Below are positions 37,557 to 46,258 of a DNA stretch of 64,000 nucleotides, one piece after another (within the stretch, counting starts at the first letter, position 1; every line of letters starts with the position of its first letter). The translations under genes and the position numbers were made by a program. The DNA is from Bacillus ectoiniformans (GTDB lineage: Bacteria; Bacillota; Bacilli; Bacillales; Domibacillaceae). The notes beneath the pieces were generated by a model. It saw only the letters and a program-made list of their open reading frames with translations, searched no databases and was not told the origin of the DNA. The stretch spans positions 542,007-606,006 of the forward strand of contig NZ_JAFBES010000001.1 of NCBI RefSeq assembly GCF_016908875.1. Direction: 5' to 3'.

Positions 37557-38255
37557 TTATTCTTTGACGGGCAAAAACTTCTTCGCATTCTGAATATGAA
37601 CATACATTCTTTTTTTAGCTTCTTCCGGATTATTTTGTTTAATCGCTTCAAATATAAAACGGTGTTCTTCTATTTCTTTCAGCAAATCCTTCTTGGATAA
37701 ATGACTGAGAACAAGCAACTTTCTTTGAGCCATCAATTCCAGCGTGATTGACTCTAAAAACTTATACAATAATGTATTTCGGGATATCTTTGCGATTTCC
37801 ATATGAAATGAAAAGCCAAGTGAAGGAAAATAAGTATTGGTCGCGACAGCTTCAATGCTATCTTTTAACAATTTTTCTAAATTATTTAATTCATCTAAGG
37901 AAGCTTGAGCCGCAGCCCGATAGGTTAATTCTGGTTCAATAATCAAACGAGTATCCATTAATTGGTCTAAAGAATTAGCTTCTCTCATAACAGAAGCTAA
38001 TTCCAGCGCCTGAATATTTTGGATTGAATTCTCCAGTAAATATGTACCTTTTCCTGCTTTTGATTGGATAATTTTTAAATGTTCTAATACCTTCAAAGCC
38101 TCTCTCATACTGTTTCTGCTTACCTCAAATGATTGAGCAAGTTCCATTTCAGTAGGGATTTTTTCTCCAGGCTTCCAAAGCCCTTTTTTGATAAGATCAA
38201 GAATTTGATTAATAACTTCCTCATAGAGCATAGTACGGCTAGTCGGTTTATACAT
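37557..38255 (-). CDS. GntR-family regulator, FadR subfamily
   Basis: 232-aa regulator: winged HTH at about 10-75 (PGEKIPTEMELAQSFEVSR then NSMREALKVLEHLKI) and an all-helical FCD effector domain at about 95-225 with metal/ligand residues (DTRLIIEPELTYRAA, SFHMEIAKISRNTLLY, EHRFIFEAIKQ). Effectors of this subfamily are usually carboxylates such as keto acids or amino acids, consistent with control of the convergent symporter/opine dehydrogenase operon. The 280 nt upstream (38256-38505) has no gene that I can support. Confidence 0.88.
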   Translation of the reverse strand: MYKPTSRTMLYEEVINQILDLIKKGLWKPGEKIPTEMELAQSFEVSRNSMREALKVLEHLKIIQSKAGKGTYLLENSIQNIQALELASVMREANSLDQLMDTRLIIEPELTYRAAAQASLDELNNLEKLLKDSIEAVATNTYFPSLGFSFHMEIAKISRNTLLYKFLESITLELMAQRKLLVLSHLSKKDLLKEIEEHRFIFEAIKQNNPEEAKKRMYVHIQNAKKFLPVKE

Positions 38256-38506
38256 TCGACGTCTCCCTTCTCAAAAAACTCATTCCCTATAGTTCAATTT
38301 GACATATATATTTATCTTTTAACTGACTTGTCTTCATTCAATAGTATCATAAGCTTGCTGTTAATTATAGAATTGACAATGCATTCAATAAGCAATCTGA
38401 ATGGGACAAAATCTTACAGTGACAAGGGTCGACACCGCTCCCCTGTCTGCATATTCGCTATAGACCAGCACGCCAAATACTTGTGATTTTATTATATATC
38501 CAACAA

Positions 38507-38534
38507 ACAAAAAACCCTCTGCATAAACAGAGAG
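38507..38534 (-). terminator. Terminator of yhbH
   Basis: CTCTCTG/CAGAGGG hairpin with loop TTTATG and TTTTTT on the reverse strand. Confidence 0.7.
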
Positions 38535-38535
38535 C

Positions 38536-39702
38536 TTACGAAATTCCACTGCTTTCTTTCTTTTTGAAAAAATGCTTCATCGAGTGAAACACATCGGCTT
38601 TTTGCTTCAGGATAAAATGGCGGAATTTCTCATCTTTGATGTTCTTATAAGAGGACATGAGCGTGCTGTTGCGATTGTATTGATTAACTTCTCCATAGCC
38701 AAACATATTGGATTTCTTCATTAATTCACTGACTAGCTTCACACAGCGAGGGTTATCTGAGGATAAGTTATCTCCATCTGAGAAGTGAAAAGGATAGATA
38801 TTATAGCGGCTCGGCTGGTATTTCTCATCAATTAATTCCAGCGCTTTTCGATAGGCAGATGAACAAATCGTTCCTCCGCTTTCTCCTTTAGTAAAGAAAT
38901 CTTCTTCACTGACCACTTTTGCTTCCGTGTGGTGAGCAATAAATTCAATTTCCACCGTTTCATATTTGGTTCGTAAAAAACGAACCATCCAAAAGAAGAA
39001 GCTTCTTGCCATATATTTCTCCCAAACCCCCATACTTCCACTCGTATCCATCATAGCTAAAATAACAGCTTTGGAATGAGGTTTCTCAATTTCATTCCAT
39101 GTCCGAAACTTTAAATCCTCTGGTAAGATCGGATGGAATTTTGCTTCCCCAGTCAGTGCATTTCTTTTAAAAGCTGTCATCAATGTTTTCTTCTTTTCCA
39201 CATTTCCCATTAAACCTGTTTTTCTTATATCGTTAAATTCAACTTCTTCTACCGTAAAAGGAGAATGTTCCTTCTTCTGAAGATCCGGCAAAGCTAATTC
39301 ATTAAAGAAGGCTTGCTGAAGCTCCATAAATGAAACCTCTGCTTCATAATAGTCTTCTCCAGCTTGATCGCCGGCTTCTTTTCCTTTGCCAGGGGCTTTT
39401 TGTCCTGAACCGTCACGGGCCACTACATCCCCTACTTGGCTGTCTCCATCTCCTTGGCCGACATGCTTATTTTTCTCATAGTTGTAGCGAATTTTGTATT
39501 CATCCAGTGAACGAATCGGAATTTTGACGACTTCGTTTCCTTGGGACAAAATGATGCTCTCTTCAGTTACTAAATCAGGCAAGTTTTTTCGCAGAGCTTC
39601 TTGTACTTTTTCTTTATGGCGCACTTGGTCATCATACCCTTTACGATGGAGAGACCAGTCCTCTTTTGAAATAGCAAACTCATTCTGTTCATGCGGATTC
39701 AT
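38536..39702 (-). CDS. yhbH: Sporulation protein YhbH (DUF444 family)
   Basis: 388-aa protein of the YeaH/YhbH (DUF444) family with a von Willebrand A-like core containing the MIDAS-type MMDTSGSMG (about 207-215) and [18 protein letters not shown] charged linker at about 90-115 ([18 protein letters not shown]) separates the N-terminal part. In B. subtilis it belongs to the SigE regulon and works with PrkA. Here it is separated from prkA by one small opposite-strand gene. Strong GGAGGAGGG ribosome site. Exact molecular function unknown. Confidence 0.93.
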   Translation of the reverse strand: MNPHEQNEFAISKEDWSLHRKGYDDQVRHKEKVQEALRKNLPDLVTEESIILSQGNEVVKIPIRSLDEYKIRYNYEKNKHVGQGDGDSQVGDVVARDGSGQKAPGKGKEAGDQAGEDYYEAEVSFMELQQAFFNELALPDLQKKEHSPFTVEEVEFNDIRKTGLMGNVEKKKTLMTAFKRNALTGEAKFHPILPEDLKFRTWNEIEKPHSKAVILAMMDTSGSMGVWEKYMARSFFFWMVRFLRTKYETVEIEFIAHHTEAKVVSEEDFFTKGESGGTICSSAYRKALELIDEKYQPSRYNIYPFHFSDGDNLSSDNPRCVKLVSELMKKSNMFGYGEVNQYNRNSTLMSSYKNIKDEKFRHFILKQKADVFHSMKHFFKKKESSGIS

Positions 39703-39909
39703 TTTTTCCCTCCTCCATATTAGCGATGGGCAACTGAAACTTTATATAACATTCTATGAAACAAACAGAAAAAATATCTTTATTATATTAATGAAACTTT
39801 TACATAGAAGGTGCGAAAGATTTCTGCTCATTTTTAAATTAAGTCAATGAATGCATCTGTTTATATTTGGGTGAGATGGGTAATCTAAATAAAAAAGCGA
39901 GGTAATCTG

Positions 39910-40092
39910 ATGAGTAAAAATAGAACGAAAGAAAATAAAAAGCCCGAAAATGGCTCAATGGCTTCTGACTTCGAGGAAATGAAACAATTAGGTAAGCAGA
40001 TGGAAAACCAGCGGACGAACGAAGAGCTGAAAGATGACGAAAGACAGCCAGATCCTGTGCAATATAAGGAACGTGACAAAGATATTGACTAA
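39910..40092 (+). CDS. 60-aa hydrophilic protein, hypothetical
   Basis: Starts MSKNRTKENKKPENGSMASD and ends ERDKDID; all charged or polar, no hydrophobic segment, one likely helix (DFEEMKQLGKQMENQRTNEELK). GAGGTAATCTG precedes the ATG and a strong terminator follows 6 nt after the stop, so it looks genuine. No family recognised. Set between the sporulation genes yhbH and prkA on the opposite strand; a role in spore formation is only a guess. Region 39703-39909 has no other gene. Confidence 0.65.
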   Translation: MSKNRTKENKKPENGSMASDFEEMKQLGKQMENQRTNEELKDDERQPDPVQYKERDKDID

Positions 40093-40097
40093 TAGTT

Positions 40098-40139
40098 AAA
40101 AAGCTTTCGTTTAAGGAATTCTTAAACGAAAGCTTTTTT
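40098..40139. terminator. Bidirectional terminator beside prkA
   Basis: AAAAGCTTTCGTTTAAG/CTTAAACGAAAGCTTTT 17-bp perfect stem, T-run on plus strand and A/T tail on the other. Confidence 0.9.
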
Positions 40140-40156
40140 CTTGCCTGTTCTGCTAG

Positions 40157-42052
40157 TTAACGATTCAGCAAGCTGCCCACATAGCGCAGCAATTCATTCG
40201 CTGAAACGGAGTTATACCCATAATCATCGATTAAGCGGGCAACTACTTCATTGATCTTCTTCAGCTGCTGCTCATCCGGTGTTTTGGAAGAAGTCGTGAT
40301 TTTTACGATATCTTTTAAGTCAGCAAATAACTTTTGCTGGATGGCTTCGCGCAGGCGATCATGAGACTGGTAATCAAACCGTTTACCTTTTCTCGCGTAA
40401 GCAGAAATTCTGATTAAAATTTCTTCACGGAACGCTTTTTTCGCATTTTCAGAAATGCCGATCTGTTCCTCAATGGAACGCATAAGTTTTTCATCCGGAC
40501 TGATTTCTTCCCCTGTCAGCGGATCTCTTAATTTTGATTTATTGCAGTAAGCTTCTACATTATCCAAATAATTATCCATCAGCGTTTTAGCTGACTCTTC
40601 ATACGAGTAGACAAAGGCTTTTTGCACTTCTTTCTTCGCAATGTTGTCGTACTCTTTTCTAGCTGCTGAAATAAAGTTTAAATATTTCTCGCGCAGCTCA
40701 TTCGTAATGGAGGCATGCTGATCGAGTCCCTCTTTGAGAGATCTCAATACATCCAGCGCATTAATAGAAGCTACTTCTTTCCGGATGATCGTCGAAGAAA
40801 TTCGGTTGATCACATACCGTGGGTCAATTCCTCCCATGCCTTCATCCTGATACTCTTTCATCAATTGCTCGACATCAGCTGTATTGAACCCTTCCACACT
40901 TTCACCATCATACAGCCTCATTTTCTTAATGAGATCGATATCCCCTCGTTTAGGTTCTTTCAACCTAGTCAGGATCGTAAACATCGCAGCCACTTTTAAT
41001 GTATGAGGAGCAATATGAACATCCGCCACATCACTTTCATTAATCATTTTCTCATAGATCTTTTCTTCTTCAGACAATTTGAGGTTATAAGGAACAGGCA
41101 TCACAATAATTCGGGAATGCAGCGCTTCATTCTTTTTGTTCGCAATAAATGAGCGGTATTCTGTTTCATTCGTATGCGCGACAATCATTTCATCCGCCGA
41201 AATCAATGCGAATCGGCCAGCTTTAAAGTTTCCTTCCTGAGTCAGAGAAAGCAAGTGCCACAAGAACTTCTCATCACACTTCAGCATTTCCTGGAATTCC
41301 ATTAATCCGCGGTTCGCTTTGTTCAACTCCCCATCGAAGCGGTATGCTCTTGGATCTGATTCAGAACCATATTCCGCAATAGTGGAGAAGTCAATGCTGC
41401 CTGTTAAATCGGCAATGTCCTGAGATTTAGGGTCAGATGGACTGAATGTACCAATTCCCACACGTTTATCTTCTGAGAAAAAGATTCGCTCAACCCGCAC
41501 ATCCTCAATTCTTCCTCCATACTCTTCTTCAAGGCGCATGGTGTTCAACGGAGATAAATTTCCTTCAATTCTAATTCCATATTCCTTATAGAATTCTTCT
41601 CTCAAATGCAGCGGGATTAAGTGCAGCGGATCCTCGTGCATAGGACAGCCTTTAATCGCATAAACGGCGCCTCTGTCGGTTCTTGAATAGGCTTCCATTC
41701 CTCGCTTCAATAAAGAAACCAAGGTTGACTTACCTCCGCTGACCGGACCCATTAATAACAAGATCCGTTTACGGACATCCAGACGTTTAGCTGCCGGATG
41801 AAAATACTCTTCGATCAATCGCTCAAGTGCCTCTTCTAACCCGAATAATTCATTGCTGAAAAATTTGTATCTCTTCTTGCCGTTAATGGTTTCAGATCCT
41901 TGGTCATTAATCATATTATAAACTCTTGAATGAGAAGACTGAGCGACCCATGGTTTTTCCTTTACAATTTCCAGGTACTCAGCAAAGGTACCTTCCCACT
42001 TCAACTGTTCCTCTTCTTCCCGATACTGTTCAATCATTTTTAAAATATTCAT
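40157..42052 (-). CDS. prkA: PrkA protein (AAA+ domain; sporulation)
   Basis: 631-aa cytoplasmic AAA+ protein, identical in length to B. subtilis PrkA. It was described as a serine kinase and later as Lon-like in activity; it is needed for efficient sporulation. Walker A GPVSGGKSTLVSLL at about 105, AAA core with LMEFQEMLKCDEKFL, ISADEMIVAHTNETE (sensor region), and the PrkA-specific C-terminal kinase-like domain. I use the ATG at 42052 (MNILKMIEQYREEEE) because GGAGGTCTAT precedes it; the 20-codon extension upstream is not conserved. Pairs functionally with YhbH. Confidence 0.95.
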   Translation of the reverse strand: MNILKMIEQYREEEEQLKWEGTFAEYLEIVKEKPWVAQSSHSRVYNMINDQGSETINGKKRYKFFSNELFGLEEALERLIEEYFHPAAKRLDVRKRILLLMGPVSGGKSTLVSLLKRGMEAYSRTDRGAVYAIKGCPMHEDPLHLIPLHLREEFYKEYGIRIEGNLSPLNTMRLEEEYGGRIEDVRVERIFFSEDKRVGIGTFSPSDPKSQDIADLTGSIDFSTIAEYGSESDPRAYRFDGELNKANRGLMEFQEMLKCDEKFLWHLLSLTQEGNFKAGRFALISADEMIVAHTNETEYRSFIANKKNEALHSRIIVMPVPYNLKLSEEEKIYEKMINESDVADVHIAPHTLKVAAMFTILTRLKEPKRGDIDLIKKMRLYDGESVEGFNTADVEQLMKEYQDEGMGGIDPRYVINRISSTIIRKEVASINALDVLRSLKEGLDQHASITNELREKYLNFISAARKEYDNIAKKEVQKAFVYSYEESAKTLMDNYLDNVEAYCNKSKLRDPLTGEEISPDEKLMRSIEEQIGISENAKKAFREEILIRISAYARKGKRFDYQSHDRLREAIQQKLFADLKDIVKITTSSKTPDEQQLKKINEVVARLIDDYGYNSVSANELLRYVGSLLNR

Positions 42053-42256
42053 ATAGACCTCCCTCTTTAGCGTGGTTAGAGAACGATTAATATAACTTAT
42101 GCCCGCCACCACTTGAACATGCTAATGAAAAATGTTCAGACACACTTTAGCAACATTTAAAAAAGAAGATAACATTCCCATGAAAGAAGGTTTGAGCTAT
42201 AATATGGATAGTATGTATTTTTGGTTCAAGAACTTTTGAGAAAGGGGTACATAATC

Positions 42257-42346
42257 ATGAGACTATTATTAATCTTAGGCGTCATGACTGCCTTCCTTGC
42301 TTCGATCTTCACAGCAGGCTACAATGACAAGCCTGGTGCAAAATAA
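42257..42346 (+). CDS. 29-aa peptide with signal-like helix, hypothetical
   Basis: MRLLLILGVMTAFLASIFT then AGYNDKPGAK: a hydrophobic stretch of about 19 residues followed by a short polar tail, so either a single-span membrane peptide or a very short exported peptide. AAAGGGGTAC lies 6 nt before the ATG; a perfect palindromic terminator follows directly. No family recognised. Confidence 0.55.
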   Translation: MRLLLILGVMTAFLASIFTAGYNDKPGAK

Positions 42347-42352
42347 TCACAC

Positions 42353-42384
42353 AAAAAAAGCACAGCGGCCGCTGTGCTTTTTTT
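42353..42384. terminator. Perfect palindromic bidirectional terminator
   Basis: AAAAAAAGCACAGCGG/CCGCTGTGCTTTTTTT, 16-bp arms with no unpaired loop base in the sequence, between the 29-aa gene and trmL. Confidence 0.9.
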
Positions 42385-42387
42385 GTA

Positions 42388-42861
42388 TTATTTCAAATGC
42401 AGGAATTGCTGCTGGCGAAGTGCTTCATAAACAAGAATCGCCGCTGTATTGGATAAATTCAGCGAACGGACATTTTCATTCATTGGCAAACGAAGGCAGC
42501 GCTCTTTATTATTCGCAATTAAGTCTTTAGGTAGGCCTGTTGTTTCCCTGCCAAACATAAAGAAATGATCCTTATTCGTATCGCTGTAATCATAAGAAGA
42601 ATAATTATTTTCACCAAACTTCGTAAGGTAATAAACTTCAGCTTCTGGATTTTTTTCGAAGAATTCTTCTAATGAATCATAATAAACCACGGTCACATAT
42701 TGCCAGTAATCAAGGCCGGCACGACGAAGCATTTTATCGTCTGTTGAGAATCCCAATGGACGAATTAAGTGCAATGTTGTGTCAGTTGCCGCACATGTTC
42801 TCGCAATATTTCCTGTATTCGCCGGAATTTCCGGTTGATATAAAACCACATTAATAGACAA
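42388..42861 (-). CDS. trmL: tRNA (cytidine/uridine-34 2'-O)-methyltransferase TrmL (CspR)
   Basis: 157-aa SPOUT-class SAM-dependent methylase for the wobble base of tRNA-Leu. Short, single-domain form with all three motifs: NTGNIARTC near residue 15, FGRETTGLP (about 98-106) and the knot LRLPMNENVRSLNLSNTAAI. B. subtilis calls it CspR. Starts MSINVVLYQPEIPAN with a GAGGTGAAACG ribosome site. Neighbour of yhbB and queG as in B. subtilis. Confidence 0.95.
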   Translation of the reverse strand: MSINVVLYQPEIPANTGNIARTCAATDTTLHLIRPLGFSTDDKMLRRAGLDYWQYVTVVYYDSLEEFFEKNPEAEVYYLTKFGENNYSSYDYSDTNKDHFFMFGRETTGLPKDLIANNKERCLRLPMNENVRSLNLSNTAAILVYEALRQQQFLHLK

Positions 42862-42925
42862 AACGTTTCACCTCATATTTAAACTATAACCCAAACAACA
42901 TTATAACATTCTTTTTTTACTTACG

Positions 42926-43786
42926 TTACGTACGATCATCTTGAATGCTGTAAAATTTATATTTAATATTTTCCGTATAAGCGGTTGAATCCTCGTAGCT
43001 CCAATAGCGCATACGGCTGTTCGTTGTGTGTGCATTAACGAGCGGCTGGCCATTTGCATCCATCGCTGTCACAATCGTCGAATGATCAAACCGTCCATCT
43101 CCTTGAAAGTCATAGCAAATGACATCTCCTGGCTGAAGCATTTCCGCACTCGGCATTTCCTTCGCGCGCAGGCCAGTCGCGGAACTGGCTAAATACCACT
43201 TAAATGCATGGGCAACTGTCCAGCTGTAGCTCCAGTTTTTTTGCCGCATCCACCAGCCCTTTCCTCGCTCCAAAAATCCCCTCATAGGTGCTCCGCCCGC
43301 ATGTAAACACTGTGAAATATAATTTGTGCAATCTACTGGAAAGTGCGGGAAATCTGGATTATGGCTATTCCACCAGCGTTCTGCATACTGTACAGCTTTC
43401 AAGCGATCATAGTAAAAGGGTACTCGCTCAAGCAATGCTCCACTGTCGAGATCACTGTCTTCAGGAACCGCTTCCTCCTCAGGTCTAACTACAGCCGCAT
43501 CCTCAATTACGCAGCCTTGATCGATCCGAGCAATTCGCTGTTCAATTTCTTCTTCAAAATAAAAGTGCTCTCCCTGCTTCATTAAGTATTTAAGGTGAAT
43601 CTTATAATGTACTTTCTGTCCATCTGCAGAAACAATTTTCCCAAACCCTTTTACTTTGACGATCTCGCTATTTCTGCTCTCAGCAAGTTTCTGCTTTCTG
43701 GCGAGTTTACCGCATGTTAGATTCTCTCTTTCATCAACCAGACTATTAAGCCTCGATTGCCATTCTTTCTGAATTTCAGGATACAT
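42926..43786 (-). CDS. yhbB: YhbB-like protein with amidase (NlpC-type) domain
   Basis: 286-aa protein. The C-terminal half (about 130-280) is the putative amidase_6 domain: WWNSHNPDFPHFPVDCTNYIS with candidate nucleophile cysteine in DCTNY, GRFDHSTIV with candidate histidine, and VNAHTTN. The N-terminal half (about 1-115) is unlike known domains; it has short tyrosine/charged beta-type segments. No signal peptide is obvious. It lies between queG and trmL, exactly as yhbB in B. subtilis. Probable cell-wall or spore-related hydrolase; substrate unknown. Confidence 0.85.
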   Translation of the reverse strand: MYPEIQKEWQSRLNSLVDERENLTCGKLARKQKLAESRNSEIVKVKGFGKIVSADGQKVHYKIHLKYLMKQGEHFYFEEEIEQRIARIDQGCVIEDAAVVRPEEEAVPEDSDLDSGALLERVPFYYDRLKAVQYAERWWNSHNPDFPHFPVDCTNYISQCLHAGGAPMRGFLERGKGWWMRQKNWSYSWTVAHAFKWYLASSATGLRAKEMPSAEMLQPGDVICYDFQGDGRFDHSTIVTAMDANGQPLVNAHTTNSRMRYWSYEDSTAYTENIKYKFYSIQDDRT

Positions 43787-43790
43787 AATA

Positions 43791-43840
43791 AAAAATCCCC
43801 CTTTAAGATAAGCATATGCGCTTTCTTAAAAGGGAATTAG
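43791..43840 (-). terminator. Terminator of queG
   Basis: AATTCCCTTTTAAGA/TCTTAAAGGGGGATT long stem followed by TTTTTTATT on the reverse strand. Confidence 0.8.
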
Positions 43841-43843
43841 CTT

Positions 43844-44977
43844 TTAACTTTGTAAATATGTTAAACCATTTTCTATTTCCTGAAGCACCTCTGGTTCACT
43901 TTCGTTTACTTTTGCTTGTTCAAGCATACTGAACGCCTGATCCGTCCCGATTCTTGCTATCGACCAAGCAGCTGTCCCCCGCATGACAGGCCTCACATCT
44001 TTCATGAGCACTGCTTCTAATGCAGGCAGCGCAGATTCTTCTTTAAAAAACGCCAGGGCGATCATCGCATTTCTCTGGATCGGCTTCTTCCCTCTCCATG
44101 AACCGGACATAAGCCCGAATTGCTGTTTAAATTCTTTATTGCTGATCTGAAGCAATGGCTCAAGCAGCGGCTTGACTGCTTCTGGGTTTGGCTCCATTTC
44201 TTCATGAAAATGAGCATCCTTCCCTTTATTGTCAGGGCAAACCGTTTGGCAAGTATCACAGCCGTATAAGCGATTCCCTAATTTATCCCGAAACTCTTCC
44301 GGAAGAAAATCCTTCGTTTGTGTCAAAAAAGCAATGCAGCGCTTCGAATTCAGCTGGCCGCCTTGCACTAATGCGCCAGTCGGACAAGCGTCAATGCATT
44401 TCGTACAAGTCCCACATTGGCTTTCAAGCGGCTGATCAGGTTCAAATGGCAGATTGGTGATCATTTCCCCTAAATACACATACGAACCGAATTCCGGCGT
44501 AATAATGGAACAGTTTTTAGCGCTCCAGCCAATCCCTGCCCGTTCTGCCACTGCTCTGTCTGAAAGTTCTCCGGTATCCACCATTGAACGAAAGCGCGCT
44601 TCTGGCACTTTAGAGGCAATAAACGCTTCTAACTTATTCAAACGGTCTTTTAAAACAAAATGATAGTCTTCTCCCCAAGAAGCCCTGCAAAAAACGCCTC
44701 TTCGCTCTCCTTTTTTTCCTTTTGGACTTTCTGTCATTTTCGATGGGTAAGCGAGCGCAATAGCGATGATCGATTGAGGACTTTCAAATGTTAATGCCGG
44801 ATCAACCCGCTTTTCAATGTCCTTTTCCTCAAATCCGGACTCATAGTGAAGCTCTTGCTGACGGATAAGACGGTTTTTTAATTCCGTAAAAGGATCGGCG
44901 GATGCAAAGCCGATTTTATCTATGCCGATCGAGCGGCTATATTCAATGATCTCTTCCTTTAAGACATCGTAATTCAT
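43844..44977 (-). CDS. queG: Epoxyqueuosine reductase
   Basis: Cobalamin- and 4Fe-4S-dependent last step of queuosine synthesis in tRNA wobble position. From the ATG at 44977 (MNYDVLKEEIIEYS) the product is 377 aa, as expected. Motifs: RSMVDTGELSDRAVAERAGIGW, the first cluster CGTCTKCIDACPTGAL, the second CDTCQTVCP, and C-terminal HEAT-like repeats. Upstream the frame stays open through a tRNA-Gly gene, but AAAGGAG lies 7 nt before 44977. B. subtilis name yhbA. Confidence 0.95.
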   Translation of the reverse strand: MNYDVLKEEIIEYSRSIGIDKIGFASADPFTELKNRLIRQQELHYESGFEEKDIEKRVDPALTFESPQSIIAIALAYPSKMTESPKGKKGERRGVFCRASWGEDYHFVLKDRLNKLEAFIASKVPEARFRSMVDTGELSDRAVAERAGIGWSAKNCSIITPEFGSYVYLGEMITNLPFEPDQPLESQCGTCTKCIDACPTGALVQGGQLNSKRCIAFLTQTKDFLPEEFRDKLGNRLYGCDTCQTVCPDNKGKDAHFHEEMEPNPEAVKPLLEPLLQISNKEFKQQFGLMSGSWRGKKPIQRNAMIALAFFKEESALPALEAVLMKDVRPVMRGTAAWSIARIGTDQAFSMLEQAKVNESEPEVLQEIENGLTYLQS

Positions 44978-45013
44978 ATTCATTCTCCTTTGTAGAGAAA
45001 CACTTATATATAT

Positions 45014-45062
45014 TAAAAAACGCAACATCTTATCCATCCAGGGAATAAGACATTGCGTTAAT
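45014..45062 (-). terminator. Terminator of tRNA-Gly gene
   Basis: AACGCAA..TCTTAT/ATAAGA..TTGCGTT with T-run TTTTTT on the reverse strand, just after the tRNA. Confidence 0.85.
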
Positions 45063-45072
45063 AACATATGTA

Positions 45073-45146
45073 TGGAGCGGGTGATGGGAATCGAACCCAC
45101 GACATCAGCTTGGAAGGCTGAGGTTTTACCATTAAACTACACCCGC
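45073..45146 (-). tRNA. tRNA-Gly (anticodon TCC)
   Basis: Reverse strand: acceptor GCGGGTG/CACCCGC, anticodon loop CTTCCAA in stem TCAGC/GCTGA, T-arm GTGGGTTCGATTCCCAT, discriminator T and encoded CCA. Stands alone. Confidence 0.96.
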
Positions 45147-45258
45147 ATCAATCAGTAATGACGGAACGTTTATTATTGTATAAAAAATAATTGTCGAATG
45201 CAACCGTTTCTTATAACAATTTGTGAACCTTTGTTCACAAACAGCAGCGCCCAAAAAG

Positions 45259-45292
45259 AAGGGCATTCTTAGCCTAAGCCAGAATGCCTCTC
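45259..45292 (-). terminator. Terminator of yjcZ
   Basis: AGGCATTCTGGC/GCTAAGAATGCCC hairpin followed by TTCTTTTTG on the reverse strand. Confidence 0.7.
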
Positions 45293-45328
45293 TTTTATGG
45301 ACAACAAATAATGAAACTTAACTTGTTC

Positions 45329-45421
45329 TTAGAACCAGCTAGCTCCAATGATAATCAGCAAAATGAAAAGCACAACAAGCAATGCAAAGCCTCCGCCGCC
45401 GCCATGGTGTTTGTGACTCAT
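45329..45421 (-). CDS. YjcZ-family sporulation protein
   Basis: 30-aa protein: MSHKHHGGGGGFALLVVLF then ILLIIIGASWF. The His/Gly-rich start followed by one hydrophobic helix ending in a small-residue motif is the typical YjcZ pattern (often several copies per Bacillus genome, tied to spores). GGAGGTGAAGG precedes the ATG. Too short for domain analysis, but the pattern is distinctive. Confidence 0.85.
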   Translation of the reverse strand: MSHKHHGGGGGFALLVVLFILLIIIGASWF

Positions 45422-45516
45422 ATTCCTTCACCTCCATTGCTTATTTCTTTAACAATATATGTGCAATGTTCATTTTCGTCTGGACGTTTTTACACTTTTT
45501 TTATTTTTTTCATGCA

Positions 45517-45548
45517 AAAAAAAGACACCCTTTAAAAGAGCGTCTGTT
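45517..45548 (-). terminator. Terminator of dinB-like gene
   Basis: AGACGCTCTTT/AAAGGGTGTCT stem followed by an eight-T run on the reverse strand. Confidence 0.75.
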
Positions 45549-45553
45549 AATAA

Positions 45554-46057
45554 TTACTGGTTCAGCTTTTCTTTGATCTCATTCATTTGATCCAAATGCC
45601 TTTTCTCATGAAAACCGATAAACGGCACCCACTGTTTCAAGTTTAAAGATCCGAATACCGGATGCGGATACGATTTACTCTCGAGCGCTTCTGCATCGCT
45701 TCCATTCACAATCTCAATTAACGATCGGCGGGACTCGGCTAATTTTGCCTTTACTTCCTCTACGTTCATCTCTCCATCTGCTGGAACAACAAATGAGGGA
45801 GCAGTCACTTTCACAGACCGGTCGACAGTTAATTCAATCGGCTTATCCTCCACCGCTTCACTGCTGTCATCATTCAGCTGAGAAACAATCCCTTTCGCAA
45901 CCGCTCGTTCCATTAAGTAAAGATGATCAAGGACTTGAATGATCGACCAGCTATTTTCTTCAGGCCGCCAATTTAACTGGCTATTTGTCAGGCCGGTCAC
46001 TGAGTTTAGCACTTCCTGCCTCACCTGTTCAATGAATACTAGACTACTATCTTTCAT
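45554..46057 (-). CDS. DinB-family putative metal-dependent hydrolase/thiol transferase
   Basis: 167-aa four-helix-bundle protein. The metal-binding histidines are where DinB/YfiT proteins have them: one in IIQVLDHLYLMERA and two in FHEKRHLDQMNE. From the ATG at 46057 (MKDSSLVFIEQV), preceded by GGAGGGATAGG; 18 further upstream codons have no ribosome site. Such proteins act as bacillithiol-dependent transferases or unknown hydrolases; B. subtilis YfiT is the nearest type I can name. Single gene. Confidence 0.82.
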   Translation of the reverse strand: MKDSSLVFIEQVRQEVLNSVTGLTNSQLNWRPEENSWSIIQVLDHLYLMERAVAKGIVSQLNDDSSEAVEDKPIELTVDRSVKVTAPSFVVPADGEMNVEEVKAKLAESRRSLIEIVNGSDAEALESKSYPHPVFGSLNLKQWVPFIGFHEKRHLDQMNEIKEKLNQ

Positions 46058-46258
46058 CCTATCCCTCCTCAAAAAATTCTTGCCCTTTAATTGTTTCATA
46101 CTTGAATCCAAACTTCATATATGAACACTTATCGGCAGCTAAAAAATCTCCTTTCTTCGTATAAAAGGTCTAAAGAAACAAGAGCTAAGCGTATATTACA
46201 TTAATAAATCTTAGTGTACGAGCTCTGTTCGTTACTAATAAAGGAGAATGACTGATCA

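Noticed and set aside
44978..45100. Longer QueG reading frame reaching into the tRNA-Gly gene
   Set aside because: The extra residues (GSIPITRS) are translated tRNA; AAAGGAG just before 44977 marks the real start.
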